DNA of 64,000 bases from an uncultured Psychroserpens sp. (GTDB lineage: Bacteria > Bacteroidota > Bacteroidia > Flavobacteriales > Flavobacteriaceae): assembly GCF_947501425.1 (NCBI RefSeq), contig NZ_CANMVN010000003.1, positions 340,798-404,797 on the forward strand. The letters run 5' to 3'. The position numbers and the translations under genes are program-made. Positions within the stretch are counted from its first letter, which is position 1; the number at the start of each line of letters is the position of its first letter. The notes under the pieces are model-generated. The model made no database searches and had not been told where the DNA came from. It was given only the letters and a program-made list of their open reading frames with translations. Positions 7,857-17,403 of this stretch are shown piece after piece.

Positions 7857-10800
7857 TTATTCTTTGATAACTCGTATAGCTTTAGTTTGGTCTCCTATAG
7901 ACACCTTAACAATGTAAGCTCCAGATTGGATGTTAGACATATCAATGTTTTGGATTGTATTTTGGCTATCTACAGCTATAATACGTTGTCCAAGCATATT
8001 AAATATCTCAACACTATCGATAGCTCTCGGTGAATCCAGAGTCAATACATCCTTAACTGGATTAGGGAAATATGTGAATCCTTCAAATGTATTGTCATCA
8101 ACTCCTAACGTTGTTGGTGACCATGCACAGATATTAAAGTTACCTTTAAAATTATCTTGCCATTCCCATACACGAACTAAGAGTACTTCACCTGGAGTTA
8201 ATCCTGTTAACTCTACCAGAGATAATAGTCCGTCACCATCATCATCGCTACAAGCGATTTCAACCAATGCTCCTGAGACTCCTGTATAGACTTCCATTAC
8301 AGTATCTGTAATAATTGGATCTGTAGTTGAAGCCGAAACTTCAATTGTCAATTCACCTGTAGAAGGCACCATTACTTTGAACCACACATCTCCTGCTGGA
8401 TCTGATGTAGAGCAACTTGCTTCGTTATCATTTTCAATTGAATCTGTAGCTCCCACATTAGTTCCAGCAACTATAGTTTCACATAGTGTATCTCCAACAG
8501 GTAAATCAATTGCTCCAGCAATTTCATCATTTTCTGGCGCTGGCGGAGGACAAGTAAATTCAAATGTTCCAACTGTAAAGCTACATGCTTCATCCAAAGC
8601 AATTAACTCAATAGTTACAGAATCTCCACTATTATATGGTCCAGCTGTAACTGTTCCAGCAACTACTGCATACGTAGTTGTTCCATCATCGAAAACACTT
8701 CCTGCACTTCCGGCATCTGATACCAAGATTTCTACTGTAAATGACCCTGTTCCATCTGGATTACAATCGTCTACAACAGTAGAACTATCAATAGTAGCTA
8801 GAGTACAAGCTGGTGGTGGAATAAACTCTAATGTCCAAGTAAACTCATTGGCGCCACTTGCATATCTATCATCCCACTCTATTGTATAAGGTGTTCCAGC
8901 GGTTACTGGGATTGTTAATTCTGAAGCAAAATTATTACCTAATCCTGAAGCACAAGAATCATCATTACTAGCAATAGATGTTAAATCAATACAAGGACCA
9001 GTTCCAATATTTAAGAAAGTATCTGCTCCTCCATCACATGAATTCACATATATTTCTCCATCTTCAGCTGGTGTGTAGACAAAAAACGCAGAGTCTCCAC
9101 CTGTTCCCATTATAGAACCACCTGAACCTTGAGTTATCGTTGTTGTATATGTACCAGGAGTGATAGCTTCGGCAGTATCACAATTATCTTGAGCTAGCGG
9201 ACAAGTGAAACTAAATGTTCCCACAGTGTCATTACACGCTGCATCTAAAGCTACAATTTCAATAGTTACTGAATCTCCTGTATTATATGTACCTAAAGTA
9301 TTTAATCCAGCAACGACTGGATAGGTCGCTGTACCATCATCAAAAACACTTCCGGCGTCTCCTGCATCCGTTACAACAATTTCTACGGTGAATGTTCCTG
9401 TTCCATCTGGGTTACAACTATCAACGACGTCTGCAGTATCAATTATAACTGGTGCACACGATAACCCTGGTGTACTAGCAACAAACTCTAAGTTTCCAGT
9501 TAGTGAGTTAGACGTAGTAGCATCAAAGCCATCACTATAGGTGGTATTAAATCCACCTAATGCTATATAATATGTTCCTGCTGGAAGACCTGCTTCTGTA
9601 ATAGAACTTTGTGGGCTTCCGAAATCATCATTGTTAGCAATTAAGAAACCATTACTATCATAAACACCTATTTCAGTATCAAAATCAGATAATAATGTAT
9701 CGAAGGTTGCTTCAGTACATCCTCCATCATAAGTTAATTCCAACCATACTACACCATCAGCAGCACCATCATAAGCCGCAGAATAGGAGTCAGAATCTGA
9801 ACATCCTGTAAGACTTAAACTAGCTACTGTAGCTGGCGCTGGAGGTGCTGGAGTACTTGCATTAATCACTAATGATCCTACAGCTGTAGAACTTGATGAC
9901 ACATCATAACCAGAAGCGAATGTTGTGTTAAACCCTCCTGCAGCTATATAATAAGTTCCAGCTGGTAAACCTAATGCCGTAAAAGAACTTAATGTTCCAG
10001 TTCCTCCATCATCATCATTCCCAATTAAATTACCTAAATTATCATAAATACCTATCTCAGTATCAAAGTCAGATGTTTCAGTATCAGCAGTTACCTCTGT
10101 ACAATTTCCATCATAAACAAGTTCAACCCAAACCACACCTTGAGTAGTACCATCGTAAGCTACTGAATACGTATCACTATCAACACAACCATCAAGCGTT
10201 AGTGTTGCTTCTGTGGATGGATATAATGATGGGCAAATCACAGCTAAATCAAAGCTTCCGGTAGCTCCATTAAATCCTTCTACTGCAATAAGATAATTTG
10301 TTGCACCATCTGAAGTAATGGATACTTCTGATTGTAAACCACAAGAATCATCATTGCCATCAACGACTAATCCACCACATGAATCATATACAGTAATGAT
10401 GGTATCAAAACCTGATCCACATAAGCTAAATGTTACAGTATCTCCTGCTGTAGTTAATGAACTATCAAAAGAAAACCATACATCTACATCGCCGTTACCA
10501 TCGGTATCTGTTCCAGTATCTGTACTACCAGATGCAGAATCAAAACAAGTCAACGCTGTTGCACTTAAGCAATCGTCATTAGAAGGTGGTGGCGGTGGAC
10601 CAAAAGTTAAGGCCCATGCATCTAATGTTCCTGTATCACCAGAGGCATCATCACAAACTCTTAAAATCCATACACCATCTGCAGCAACTCCATCGAAGTC
10701 TAACAAACTACCTTCTGGAGAATATGTACCTGTAAATGGTGCTACTCCACCTGTAATCGGTCCGTCAGCTCCACCATCAGCAAACACAGTGCCTGTGTAA

Positions 10801-11093
10801 TTGTCATCAGAACTACCATTATCAGTAGACAACTCTACTTCTGTTCCATCTGGAGCCACGAGTGTGATATCCAAATCAGAAGCCCAAGTATGAGTAATAT
10901 CAAGAGATACAGAGTTTAAATTGTTACCTGATCCCAAAGTTCCAATGCTTTCAGCAGATAAATCTAATGCGAACTCATTAGTAAGGTCACAGGTAGCGTC
11001 TGGAATTGCACCTGTACTGCCGGGAAAAGTTTGGGAAAAGCTTAGCGTTGTCACCATGCAACAGCACAGCAACCATAAAGTAATTTTTTTCAT
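7857..11093 (-). CDS. Large T9SS-exported P-domain protein with internal domain repeats
   Basis: A 1078-residue secreted multidomain protein. Order: signal peptide (1-20, ending FSQ), P domain (about 25-166), polyproline linker GPPPPP, PPC-like domain beginning NDDC (about 171-288), two tandem copies of a DFDTEIG(I/V)YD / GLPAGTYYIA module (295-414 and 424-542), then a roughly 87-residue module CNPDGTG(T/S)FTVEI at 546-632 and again at 763-848, separated by another PPC-like domain, a further NDE-type PPC domain (853-990) and a T9SS type A sorting domain (1003-1078). It is Asp- and Cys-rich, consistent with Ca-binding, disulfide-stabilised surface beta domains. Probably adhesive or structural. 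No catalytic motif seen. Confidence 0.88.
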   Translation of the reverse strand: MKKITLWLLCCCMVTTLSFSQTFPGSTGAIPDATCDLTNEFALDLSAESIGTLGSGNNLNSVSLDITHTWASDLDITLVAPDGTEVELSTDNGSSDDNYTGTVFADGGADGPITGGVAPFTGTYSPEGSLLDFDGVAADGVWILRVCDDASGDTGTLDAWALTFGPPPPPSNDDCLSATALTCFDSASGSTDTGTDTDGNGDVDVWFSFDSSLTTAGDTVTFSLCGSGFDTIITVYDSCGGLVVDGNDDSCGLQSEVSITSDGATNYLIAVEGFNGATGSFDLAVICPSLYPSTEATLTLDGCVDSDTYSVAYDGTTQGVVWVELVYDGNCTEVTADTETSDFDTEIGIYDNLGNLIGNDDDGGTGTLSSFTALGLPAGTYYIAAGGFNTTFASGYDVSSSSTAVGSLVINASTPAPPAPATVASLSLTGCSDSDSYSAAYDGAADGVVWLELTYDGGCTEATFDTLLSDFDTEIGVYDSNGFLIANNDDFGSPQSSITEAGLPAGTYYIALGGFNTTYSDGFDATTSNSLTGNLEFVASTPGLSCAPVIIDTADVVDSCNPDGTGTFTVEIVVTDAGDAGSVFDDGTATYPVVAGLNTLGTYNTGDSVTIEIVALDAACNDTVGTFSFTCPLAQDNCDTAEAITPGTYTTTITQGSGGSIMGTGGDSAFFVYTPAEDGEIYVNSCDGGADTFLNIGTGPCIDLTSIASNDDSCASGLGNNFASELTIPVTAGTPYTIEWDDRYASGANEFTWTLEFIPPPACTLATIDSSTVVDDCNPDGTGSFTVEILVSDAGSAGSVFDDGTTTYAVVAGTVTAGPYNSGDSVTIELIALDEACSFTVGTFEFTCPPPAPENDEIAGAIDLPVGDTLCETIVAGTNVGATDSIENDNEASCSTSDPAGDVWFKVMVPSTGELTIEVSASTTDPIITDTVMEVYTGVSGALVEIACSDDDGDGLLSLVELTGLTPGEVLLVRVWEWQDNFKGNFNICAWSPTTLGVDDNTFEGFTYFPNPVKDVLTLDSPRAIDSVEIFNMLGQRIIAVDSQNTIQNIDMSNIQSGAYIVKVSIGDQTKAIRVIKE
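8550..9458 (-). repeat. Second intragenic repeat pair flanking a PPC-like domain
   Basis: Codons 546-632 (9458-9198) and 763-848 (8807-8550) share CNPDGTG, SVFDDGT, YAVVAG/YPVVAG and GDSVTIE motifs, with roughly three quarters of residues alike by eye. A different domain separates the copies. Confidence 0.8.
9468..10211 (-). repeat. Tandem intragenic repeat, about 120 codons x2
   Basis: Codons 295-414 (10211-9852) and 424-542 (9824-9468) of the large T9SS protein encode near-copies sharing SDFDTEIG, GLPAGTYYIA and GGFNTT motifs in the same order. This is an internal duplication of a PPC-like domain. Confidence 0.85.
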
Positions 11094-11395
11094 TTTTTGT
11101 CGGTTTTTAGTTATTGAATTAATTAACAGCGTGTAAATTATTCATATTAAAACCTTTAGCCTTAAAAATCTGTTAAGAAGATATTAACAATTCGATGAAT
11201 ATTAAGAAAAAACCGACAAGTGGTTACCTGTAATTTGTAATTAATTAAATATTTCGTTAAAAAAATGAATAATCTTAATCCAAAATCAATTTTTAACACA
11301 AAATCCTTAAACCGAACAGCTGTTTTCATCGATTTTTATTGTATTTCATCTATTTAACTATGTTATTGTATCACATGCTTTATAAACGAGAAAAT
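11094..11395. other. Gene-free AT-rich stretch, promoter region of the 1078-aa gene
   Basis: About 300 bp with no credible ORF. It must carry the minus-strand promoter of the T9SS gene that starts at 11093, but I find no exact TAnnTTTG box within it. No strong hairpin is seen apart from the fabI terminator at its right end. Confidence 0.5.
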
Positions 11396-11426
11396 AAAAA
11401 AGCCGATGCATTGCATCGGCTTTTTT
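11396..11426 (-). terminator. Intrinsic terminator of fabI
   Basis: A 14-bp stem (11396-11409 with 11413-11426) with a 3-nt loop and a GCCGATGC core, and poly-T on the minus strand. It starts 26 bp past the fabI stop. Confidence 0.92.
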
Positions 11427-11452
11427 ATTTCTGTAGGAAATATAATTGAAAT

Positions 11453-12271
11453 CTATTCTTTTTCGATAAAGGCATCCATAACAGCATCACTAACGCCCAT
11501 ATTACTAAAACCACCATCATTATATAAGTTCTGTAAAGTAACACGTTTTGTTAAATCGCTAAATAAGGTCACAGTATAATTAGCACAATCTAATGCTGTT
11601 GCATTTCCTAAGGGAGACATTTTTTCAGCATAAGAAATAAAACCATCAAAGCCTTTTACACCTTGACCAGCTGTAGTTGGTGTTGGCGACTGAGAGATGG
11701 TATTAACTCTCACCTTTTTATCTCTTCCGAAGAAATAACCAAAACTACGTGCTATACTTTCAAGATACGCTTTATTATCTGCCATATCATTATAATCTGG
11801 AAATACGCGTTGCGCTGCCATATAGGTTAAAGCCACAATACTTCCCCATTCATTCATTGCATCTGCTTTGTATAAGGTTTGCATTACTTTATGAAAGGAC
11901 ATTGCAGACACATCGGTTCCTTTTTGAGTCCAATCATACTTTTGGTCGGTGTAAGCTCTACCCTTCCTTACATTAACAGACATCCCAATAGAATGTAAAA
12001 CAAAGTCAATCTTACCACCTAAGATTTCCATGGATTTCTCCACAAGGTTTTGAAGATCTTCTTCCGAAGTTGCATCAGCAGGAATAATTTGAGAACCTGT
12101 CTGCTCAGCTAATTCATTAATCTGTCCCATTCGCATTGCAATTGGAGCATTGGTAAGAACAAATGTTCCTCCTTCTTCATGAACACGTTCTGCTGTTTTC
12201 CAAGCTATAGAGTTTGAATCTAAAGCTCCAAATATGATTCCTCGCTTTCCTTTTAATAAATTATATGACAT
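11453..12271 (-). CDS. fabI: Enoyl-[acyl-carrier-protein] reductase (NADH), FabI
   Basis: Reduces trans-2-enoyl-ACP in the final step of each type II fatty-acid elongation cycle. The 272-residue short-chain-dehydrogenase fold shows the FabI-type nucleotide site near the N terminus (GALDSNSIAW) and the FabI active-site arrangement Y150 / Y160-x6-K167. The substrate loop RVNTISQSPTPT follows. This is the triclosan-target class. It has its own promoter (TATCTTTG at 12308-12315) overlapping the recN 3' end, and its own terminator, so it is monocistronic. Confidence 0.95.
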   Translation of the reverse strand: MSYNLLKGKRGIIFGALDSNSIAWKTAERVHEEGGTFVLTNAPIAMRMGQINELAEQTGSQIIPADATSEEDLQNLVEKSMEILGGKIDFVLHSIGMSVNVRKGRAYTDQKYDWTQKGTDVSAMSFHKVMQTLYKADAMNEWGSIVALTYMAAQRVFPDYNDMADNKAYLESIARSFGYFFGRDKKVRVNTISQSPTPTTAGQGVKGFDGFISYAEKMSPLGNATALDCANYTVTLFSDLTKRVTLQNLYNDGGFSNMGVSDAVMDAFIEKE

Positions 12272-12307
12272 GCTATTAAAATTAAAATGTTAGTTAATTA
12301 GATGTGC

Positions 12308-12315
12308 CAAAGATA
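12308..12315 (-). promoter_or_regulatory. -7 box of fabI
   Basis: TATCTTTG on the minus strand, an exact TAnnTTTG match 36 bp upstream of the fabI ATG, between recN and fabI. No clear -33 TTG. Confidence 0.65.
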
Positions 12316-12318
12316 GTA

Positions 12319-13971
12319 TTAATTGAGTAATTGTTTTGCATGTTCTATTGCAGAATTCGAAACGTTTACACCGCCAAGCATTTGGGCTATTTCAACAATA
12401 CGTTCTTCGGGTGTTAATTTTTTAAGTTGTGTTTGAGTCACCTCATTAATATCTTCTTTAAAGACTTTAAAGTGCGTATCTCCCTTTGCCGCTATTTGTG
12501 GCAAATGAGTAATAGTAAACACTTGCATGGTTTTACTCATTTGCTGCATGATATTTGCCATCTTATTAGAGATTTCTCCTGAGACTCCAGTATCAATTTC
12601 ATCAAACATAATTGTAGGCAACTGTGTATAGTTAGACAAAATAGACTTGATAGCCAACATGATTCTAGACAATTCTCCACCTGATGCAGATTTTTTAAGA
12701 TCATTAAATTGACCTCCTTTGTTAGCTGAAAACAGAAATTGCAGTATATCTGTTCCATTTGACAAAAAAGATTCTGAGGACTGCAATTCTATATGAAACT
12801 TAGCATTTGGCATTCCTAAGGTTACAAGTATGGATTCTAATTGAGATGTGAGATTAGGAATACTTTTGGCTCTGTTATTATGTATTTCCTCAGCATACGA
12901 CTGAAGTTCCTGCTTAACATTTTCTATTTCATTTTCTTTTTCTGAAATAGTAGCATCCAGATTTTCTGTGATAGAAACTTTGTTAGTGAGTTCCTCTTTA
13001 ATTTCTAACAATTCTTCAATAGATGAAGTTGTATGCTTTTGCATCAAATTATGGATTACCTGTAGTTTCGTATTTACAGTTTCTAGTCGAGATGGATCAG
13101 CTTCCAACTGACCTTCTAAATTTTCGATTTCAGAAAAAACATCATCAAGCTCAATAAGACTGCTGTTGACACGTTGGTAAATATCATCATACGATTTACC
13201 AAAAGCTGACAACTTAGCTAATTGATTTTTTACCTCATTTAAATGTATAATAACACCTACATCTTCATTACTTAACAATTGATGTGAGTTAAGTAACTTC
13301 TCTTTAATTTCCTCAATATTATTAAGTGTTTCGTACTCATTTTCCAATGTTTCTAGCTCACCACGCTTAAGCTTGGCTTCTTCTAATTCGGTAAGTAAAA
13401 ACTGGTTATAATCCAACTCTTTAATGGACTCTGCTTTTTGTTGCTGAAGTACTTCTAACTGAAATTTTAAACGTTTGTAATTTTTAAGTGTTTCAGAGTA
13501 GCTATTTAAGTGTTTGTCATTCCCAGCCAATGCATCTATAATTTGAAACTGAAAATCGTCATTAGTCAACTGCAAAGTTTGATGTTGCGAATGGATATCA
13601 AGTAAACGGCTACCCAATTGTTGAAGACTATCTAAGTTAACAGGCGTATCATTTATAAATGCTCTGGACTTTCCTGATGGCAGAATTTCTCGTCGAACTA
13701 TAGTTAATGATTCATAATCCAGATCTTCAGTTTTAAATAAAGGCTTTAGATTGTATTTGGCAATATCAAAAGTAGCTTCAATAATACACTTTTTAGTCGC
13801 ATCTTTGACAGAACTGAGATCTGCTCGCTTGCCCAGCACTAGTGACAATCCGCCTAAAAGAATAGACTTTCCTGCACCAGTTTCACCAGTAATAATAGAC
13901 AGACCGTTATTGAAACTCACTTGAAGTTCATCAATAAGCGCATAATTTTTTATGGTCAATTGTGTCAACAT
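12319..13971 (-). CDS. recN: DNA repair protein RecN
   Basis: SMC-like ATPase that acts early in double-strand-break repair by recombination. The 550-residue protein has an N-terminal Walker A (GETGAGKS, residues 29-36), a long coiled-coil middle (about 150-360), the ABC signature SGGELSR and Walker B IMFDEIDTGVSG near residues 430-470. Length is normal for the family. It is the last gene of the leftward block that also includes DUF4835, coaBC, rpoZ and bamD, 56 bp after the DUF4835 stop. Confidence 0.95.
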   Translation of the reverse strand: MLTQLTIKNYALIDELQVSFNNGLSIITGETGAGKSILLGGLSLVLGKRADLSSVKDATKKCIIEATFDIAKYNLKPLFKTEDLDYESLTIVRREILPSGKSRAFINDTPVNLDSLQQLGSRLLDIHSQHQTLQLTNDDFQFQIIDALAGNDKHLNSYSETLKNYKRLKFQLEVLQQQKAESIKELDYNQFLLTELEEAKLKRGELETLENEYETLNNIEEIKEKLLNSHQLLSNEDVGVIIHLNEVKNQLAKLSAFGKSYDDIYQRVNSSLIELDDVFSEIENLEGQLEADPSRLETVNTKLQVIHNLMQKHTTSSIEELLEIKEELTNKVSITENLDATISEKENEIENVKQELQSYAEEIHNNRAKSIPNLTSQLESILVTLGMPNAKFHIELQSSESFLSNGTDILQFLFSANKGGQFNDLKKSASGGELSRIMLAIKSILSNYTQLPTIMFDEIDTGVSGEISNKMANIMQQMSKTMQVFTITHLPQIAAKGDTHFKVFKEDINEVTQTQLKKLTPEERIVEIAQMLGGVNVSNSAIEHAKQLLN

Positions 13972-14027
13972 AATGCATGGAAATTACAGTATGAAATTAC
14001 TGAAATTAACTTTAAACTAATAGAAGT

Positions 14028-14915
14028 TTAGAATTTTATTTTACGCCATTTATCGGCATGCATTGGTGCAATTCGGGTTAAGGTAGAGATCAAGTCAGCT
14101 ACTTTTACATTAGGCCCACCCGAAAACACTTGCTGAATCTCTTCAGATTTAGCATCAAAAAAGACACGAAGTAAAAATGAATTTGGACGTCTACTATTCA
14201 TGGCTTTCAAGGATTCTACAGCATCCAAAACTCCTTGTTTTCCTTTTCTGGCATCTGCTGACATTTGATCTAACCCGTTAAGATGATAGTTGTACATGGC
14301 CTCTCTAAACTCCTTAAATGTAGGAGATAAAATATTGTCAATTAACACAAAACGCGTTTGTTGTCCATCTTCTAATTTCCAACCTTTAGAATTATTTTGT
14401 TGAGAATAATTTAAAATAGTTTGTGCCTGCTTCAAATATTCTTGTCCGCCTTGAGGTGCAAACGAATCGGCATCTAGTCCAAGCATCATATAGATATGAA
14501 AGGTAATAACAGACACTAAATTAGACTCAAACTGATTTGGATTATATATAAAATTCTGAAATTCTAAATATTGAAAGTTAAAGTCCTTATCATTAAAATT
14601 ATAGATCGGCGTAGCATATGTAGAACCATATATCGGTCTGGTACTCTGAATTTGTAATGATCCTGAAAACACATCGTTATCATAATTGGTTATTGTGATG
14701 ATCATACCACAATCAATGCGTTCCTGAGACTTGTATGTCTTGTTTGTCCATTGCGTATTATTGACAAACTCAGTAAGTTGTCGCTCCAAGGTTTTAAAAA
14801 CCTGAACATTTTCATTACCTGTAAGTTGAGCATTTACAACAACATTACAATTAAGCTCCTGAGCCCAACTACCAAATGTTATGAATACTAAGAGAATGTA
14901 TATATAATTACGCAT
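14028..14915 (-). CDS. DUF4835 family secreted protein
   Basis: A 295-residue protein with a signal peptide (about 1-19, ending SWAQ). It matches the Bacteroidota DUF4835 family, which typically sits between coaBC and recN. The function is unknown. The start overlaps the end of coaBC by 8 bp, so translation is probably coupled. A periplasmic or outer-membrane location is expected, given bamD in the same gene block. Confidence 0.8.
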   Translation of the reverse strand: MRNYIYILLVFITFGSWAQELNCNVVVNAQLTGNENVQVFKTLERQLTEFVNNTQWTNKTYKSQERIDCGMIITITNYDNDVFSGSLQIQSTRPIYGSTYATPIYNFNDKDFNFQYLEFQNFIYNPNQFESNLVSVITFHIYMMLGLDADSFAPQGGQEYLKQAQTILNYSQQNNSKGWKLEDGQQTRFVLIDNILSPTFKEFREAMYNYHLNGLDQMSADARKGKQGVLDAVESLKAMNSRRPNSFLLRVFFDAKSEEIQQVFSGGPNVKVADLISTLTRIAPMHADKWRKIKF

Positions 14916-16119
14916 GTGTTTGTTTTAATATTTGTTGCATAAGATCTTGAGCTACTTCAGTTTTAGATTTTAACTCATGCTCAATGATTTCATTTGATGC
15001 TGTTATAAAAGTAACTTTATTTGTTGAACCACCAAAACCTGCTCCTTTATCGTTTAAAGAATTCAATACGATAAGATCAAGATTCTTCGATTTCAACTTT
15101 CCTTTAGCATGTTCTAATTCATTATTGGTCTCTAATGCAAATCCGACCAGAAATTGATTTTTTTTGATTGCTCCTAAGGATTTTAAAATATCTTTTGTTT
15201 TTTCTAACTCAATATTAAACGTTGAAGCTGTCTTTTTTATTTTTTTATCTGCAACATTTTTTGGTCGGTAATCTGCAACTGCTGCTGATAGTATAGCAAC
15301 ATCACAATTATCGTAGTGCTTATGAACCTCATCATACATATCCTGAGCACTTGTAACTCTTTTAACGTCTATGAGACTATGTGATACTGTTTGCTGAGAG
15401 GGTCCAGAAACCAGAATCACCTCAGCTCCTAGGCTTGCAGCCACTTTAGCTATTTCAAACCCCATTTTACCACTCGAGTGATTTCCTATAAATCTAACTG
15501 GATCAATAGCTTCATAAGTAGGACCAGCAGTGAGTAAAACTTTTTTTCCTCTTAGAGGTAATTTTCCAAGGATATCATTTTCAATGAACCTTACAATATC
15601 TTCGGGCTCAGCCATACGACCTTCACCTACCAGACCACTAGCCAATTCACCAGATGTGGCAGGAATCATGATATTTCCGAAGGAGGTCAACTTATCAAAA
15701 GAGTTAAGAGTAGACTCGTGCTTATACATATCCAAATCCATTGCTGGCGCAAAATATACTGGACATTTTGCAGACAAATAGGTGGCTAGTAATAAATTAT
15801 CACAGGTGCCATTTGCCATTTTAGACATGGTATTCGCTGTAACTGGCGCAATAATAAAAAGATCTGCCCAAAGACCAAGCTCAACATGATTATTCCACAT
15901 AGCATTATCATCTTCTTCATTGGTGAACGAAGAAAAAACAGGATTTTTAGATAATGTTGAAAGGGTTAAAGGTGTAATGAAGTCTTTAGAAGCAGGTGTC
16001 ATAACGACCTTTACGTTAGCACCTGCTTTTATAAATAGCCTTACCAGGCTAGCTGTCTTGTAAGCAGCAATACCAGCAGTTATGCCTAATAGTATGTTCT
16101 TGCCACTTAGTATAGACAT
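14908..16119 (-). CDS. coaBC: Bifunctional phosphopantothenoylcysteine decarboxylase / phosphopantothenate-cysteine ligase
   Basis: Two consecutive steps of CoA synthesis in one 403-residue protein. The N-terminal CoaC flavoprotein domain (1-185) has GITAGIAAYK and the catalytic His in NHVELG (H78). The C-terminal CoaB ligase (190-403) starts LLTAGPTYE and has the GNHSSGKMG nucleotide site. Oddity: the PxMNxxM motif of CoaC reads PAMDLDM (Asp for Asn), and the substrate-flap Cys of the E. coli enzyme is Ser (LASGLVGEGRM, S161). The gene follows rpoZ by 7 bp and overlaps DUF4835. Confidence 0.95.
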   Translation of the reverse strand: MSILSGKNILLGITAGIAAYKTASLVRLFIKAGANVKVVMTPASKDFITPLTLSTLSKNPVFSSFTNEEDDNAMWNNHVELGLWADLFIIAPVTANTMSKMANGTCDNLLLATYLSAKCPVYFAPAMDLDMYKHESTLNSFDKLTSFGNIMIPATSGELASGLVGEGRMAEPEDIVRFIENDILGKLPLRGKKVLLTAGPTYEAIDPVRFIGNHSSGKMGFEIAKVAASLGAEVILVSGPSQQTVSHSLIDVKRVTSAQDMYDEVHKHYDNCDVAILSAAVADYRPKNVADKKIKKTASTFNIELEKTKDILKSLGAIKKNQFLVGFALETNNELEHAKGKLKSKNLDLIVLNSLNDKGAGFGGSTNKVTFITASNEIIEHELKSKTEVAQDLMQQILKQTHA

Positions 16120-16126
16120 GCTTATG

Positions 16127-16456
16127 TTATTCCTGAACGTCGTCGTCAGTGTTTCTGTAATAGATCTTATCGTCTAACCATTCCTGAACAGCTAAAGCAT
16201 GTGGCTTTGGCAATTTTTCATAGAACTTAGACACTTCGATTTGCTCTTTGTTTTCAAAGATCTCTTCAAGACTATCATTGTAAGTTGCAAACTCTTCAAG
16301 TTTATCAACCAACTCACGTCTGATATCTGTATTAATTTGTTCTGCTCTTTTAGAAATTACAGAAATAGCTTCATAGATATTATCTGTTGGAGCGTCAATG
16401 ATATTTCTATCATACGTTTCTGTTGTTACAGGAGCATTGGTCTTTTTTAAATCCAT
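16127..16456 (-). CDS. rpoZ: RNA polymerase omega subunit, Bacteroidota type
   Basis: A 109-residue Rpb6/omega-like protein that helps assemble and stabilise RNA polymerase. The central segment (NIYEAISVISKRAEQIN) is the conserved omega helix. The C terminus is the longer acidic Bacteroidota form. It sits between bamD (12 bp gap) and coaBC (7 bp gap). An omega gene next to coaBC (dfp) is a conserved arrangement in many bacteria. Confidence 0.85.
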   Translation of the reverse strand: MDLKKTNAPVTTETYDRNIIDAPTDNIYEAISVISKRAEQINTDIRRELVDKLEEFATYNDSLEEIFENKEQIEVSKFYEKLPKPHALAVQEWLDDKIYYRNTDDDVQE

Positions 16457-16468
16457 TGTATGTATAAA

Positions 16469-17284
16469 TTAACTTTTTGTATTGTATTGTTCTAATGCTG
16501 TTTTCATTTCTTCGTCCATCTTGTTGGCTTCTTTCATGAATTCAGAATCAGGATAAAACTTTTTAAAACTATTGTAATAATTAATTCCTATGTCTAATCG
16601 TTTTTGCTGTTTAGCCTTAACACTATTTATGGCCAATTTATAAGCAGAATCTAATCTATAGAACATAGCTTCTTCTCTAAAACTCGTCCCAGGGAAGTCT
16701 GCTAAAAAATTATCGAAAGCTTTTATTGCAGCTTCGTAATCTGACGATTCAAAGTAAGCAATTTTATTATACTGCTTGGCAATTTCGAACGCTTTCTTTT
16801 CTAATTTATAATCTAATTCTTTAATCAACTCATTAGCTTGAGGTAAATATTCAGAATTAGGATATTTGTTGACAAACAATTGAAGTTTTTCTAAAGCTTC
16901 AACGGTTTCTTGTTGTTCTTTACTGTAAACAGGTGATACTTTATAATAACTTTTAGCAGCTAAAAATGAAGCCTCTTCAACTTTCTCGCTATTAGGATAT
17001 CTTTGCTCAAAACGTCCTAGTTGGTAAGCTGCTGTAAGATGATCTTTCATCTCATAGAAGGTCATAGAATACATATACATCAACTTCTCTGCCTGAGGCT
17101 TTCCAGCATAGTTTGGTACTATTTGGGCAAATAACCTATTGGCTTTAGACCATTTACCAGCTTCAAACAACTTGGTACCCAAATCGAACTTGGTTTTGAC
17201 ATCTTCAGACTTTAGTGCCTGCTGAAATTCGCCACAAGAGGTGAATACCACAAGAATTGCTAATAGATAAAATATTTTCTTCAT
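16469..17284 (-). CDS. bamD: Outer-membrane assembly lipoprotein BamD
   Basis: Periplasmic lipoprotein of the BAM complex that inserts beta-barrel proteins. A lipoprotein signal peptide with lipobox FTSC (C17) is followed by about five TPR-type helix pairs with the repeated (R/K)YPNSEKVEEA pattern. The 271-residue length is normal. It is the first gene of the block bamD-rpoZ-coaBC-DUF4835-recN and has a good -7 box 18 bp upstream. Confidence 0.92.
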   Translation of the reverse strand: MKKIFYLLAILVVFTSCGEFQQALKSEDVKTKFDLGTKLFEAGKWSKANRLFAQIVPNYAGKPQAEKLMYMYSMTFYEMKDHLTAAYQLGRFEQRYPNSEKVEEASFLAAKSYYKVSPVYSKEQQETVEALEKLQLFVNKYPNSEYLPQANELIKELDYKLEKKAFEIAKQYNKIAYFESSDYEAAIKAFDNFLADFPGTSFREEAMFYRLDSAYKLAINSVKAKQQKRLDIGINYYNSFKKFYPDSEFMKEANKMDEEMKTALEQYNTKS

Positions 17285-17301
17285 AAATAAAAAACAGGTT
17301 G

Positions 17302-17309
17302 CAAAAGTA
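17302..17309 (-). promoter_or_regulatory. -7 box of the bamD-rpoZ-coaBC block
   Basis: TACTTTTG on the minus strand, an exact TAnnTTTG match, 17 bp from the bamD ATG. Confidence 0.65.
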
Positions 17310-17403
17310 CGTATTTATAACGTATTATAAAAACTAAATTATACGCTAAAATAACGGATGAAATTAGGCTCCTATTATGTTTAAGTAATATTTAACTTTT
17401 AAT

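Noticed and set aside
7411..10800. Long plus-strand frames inside the two T9SS genes
   Set aside because: They are antisense shadows of repetitive, Thr/Val/Pro-rich coding sequence; no start context and no recognisable product.
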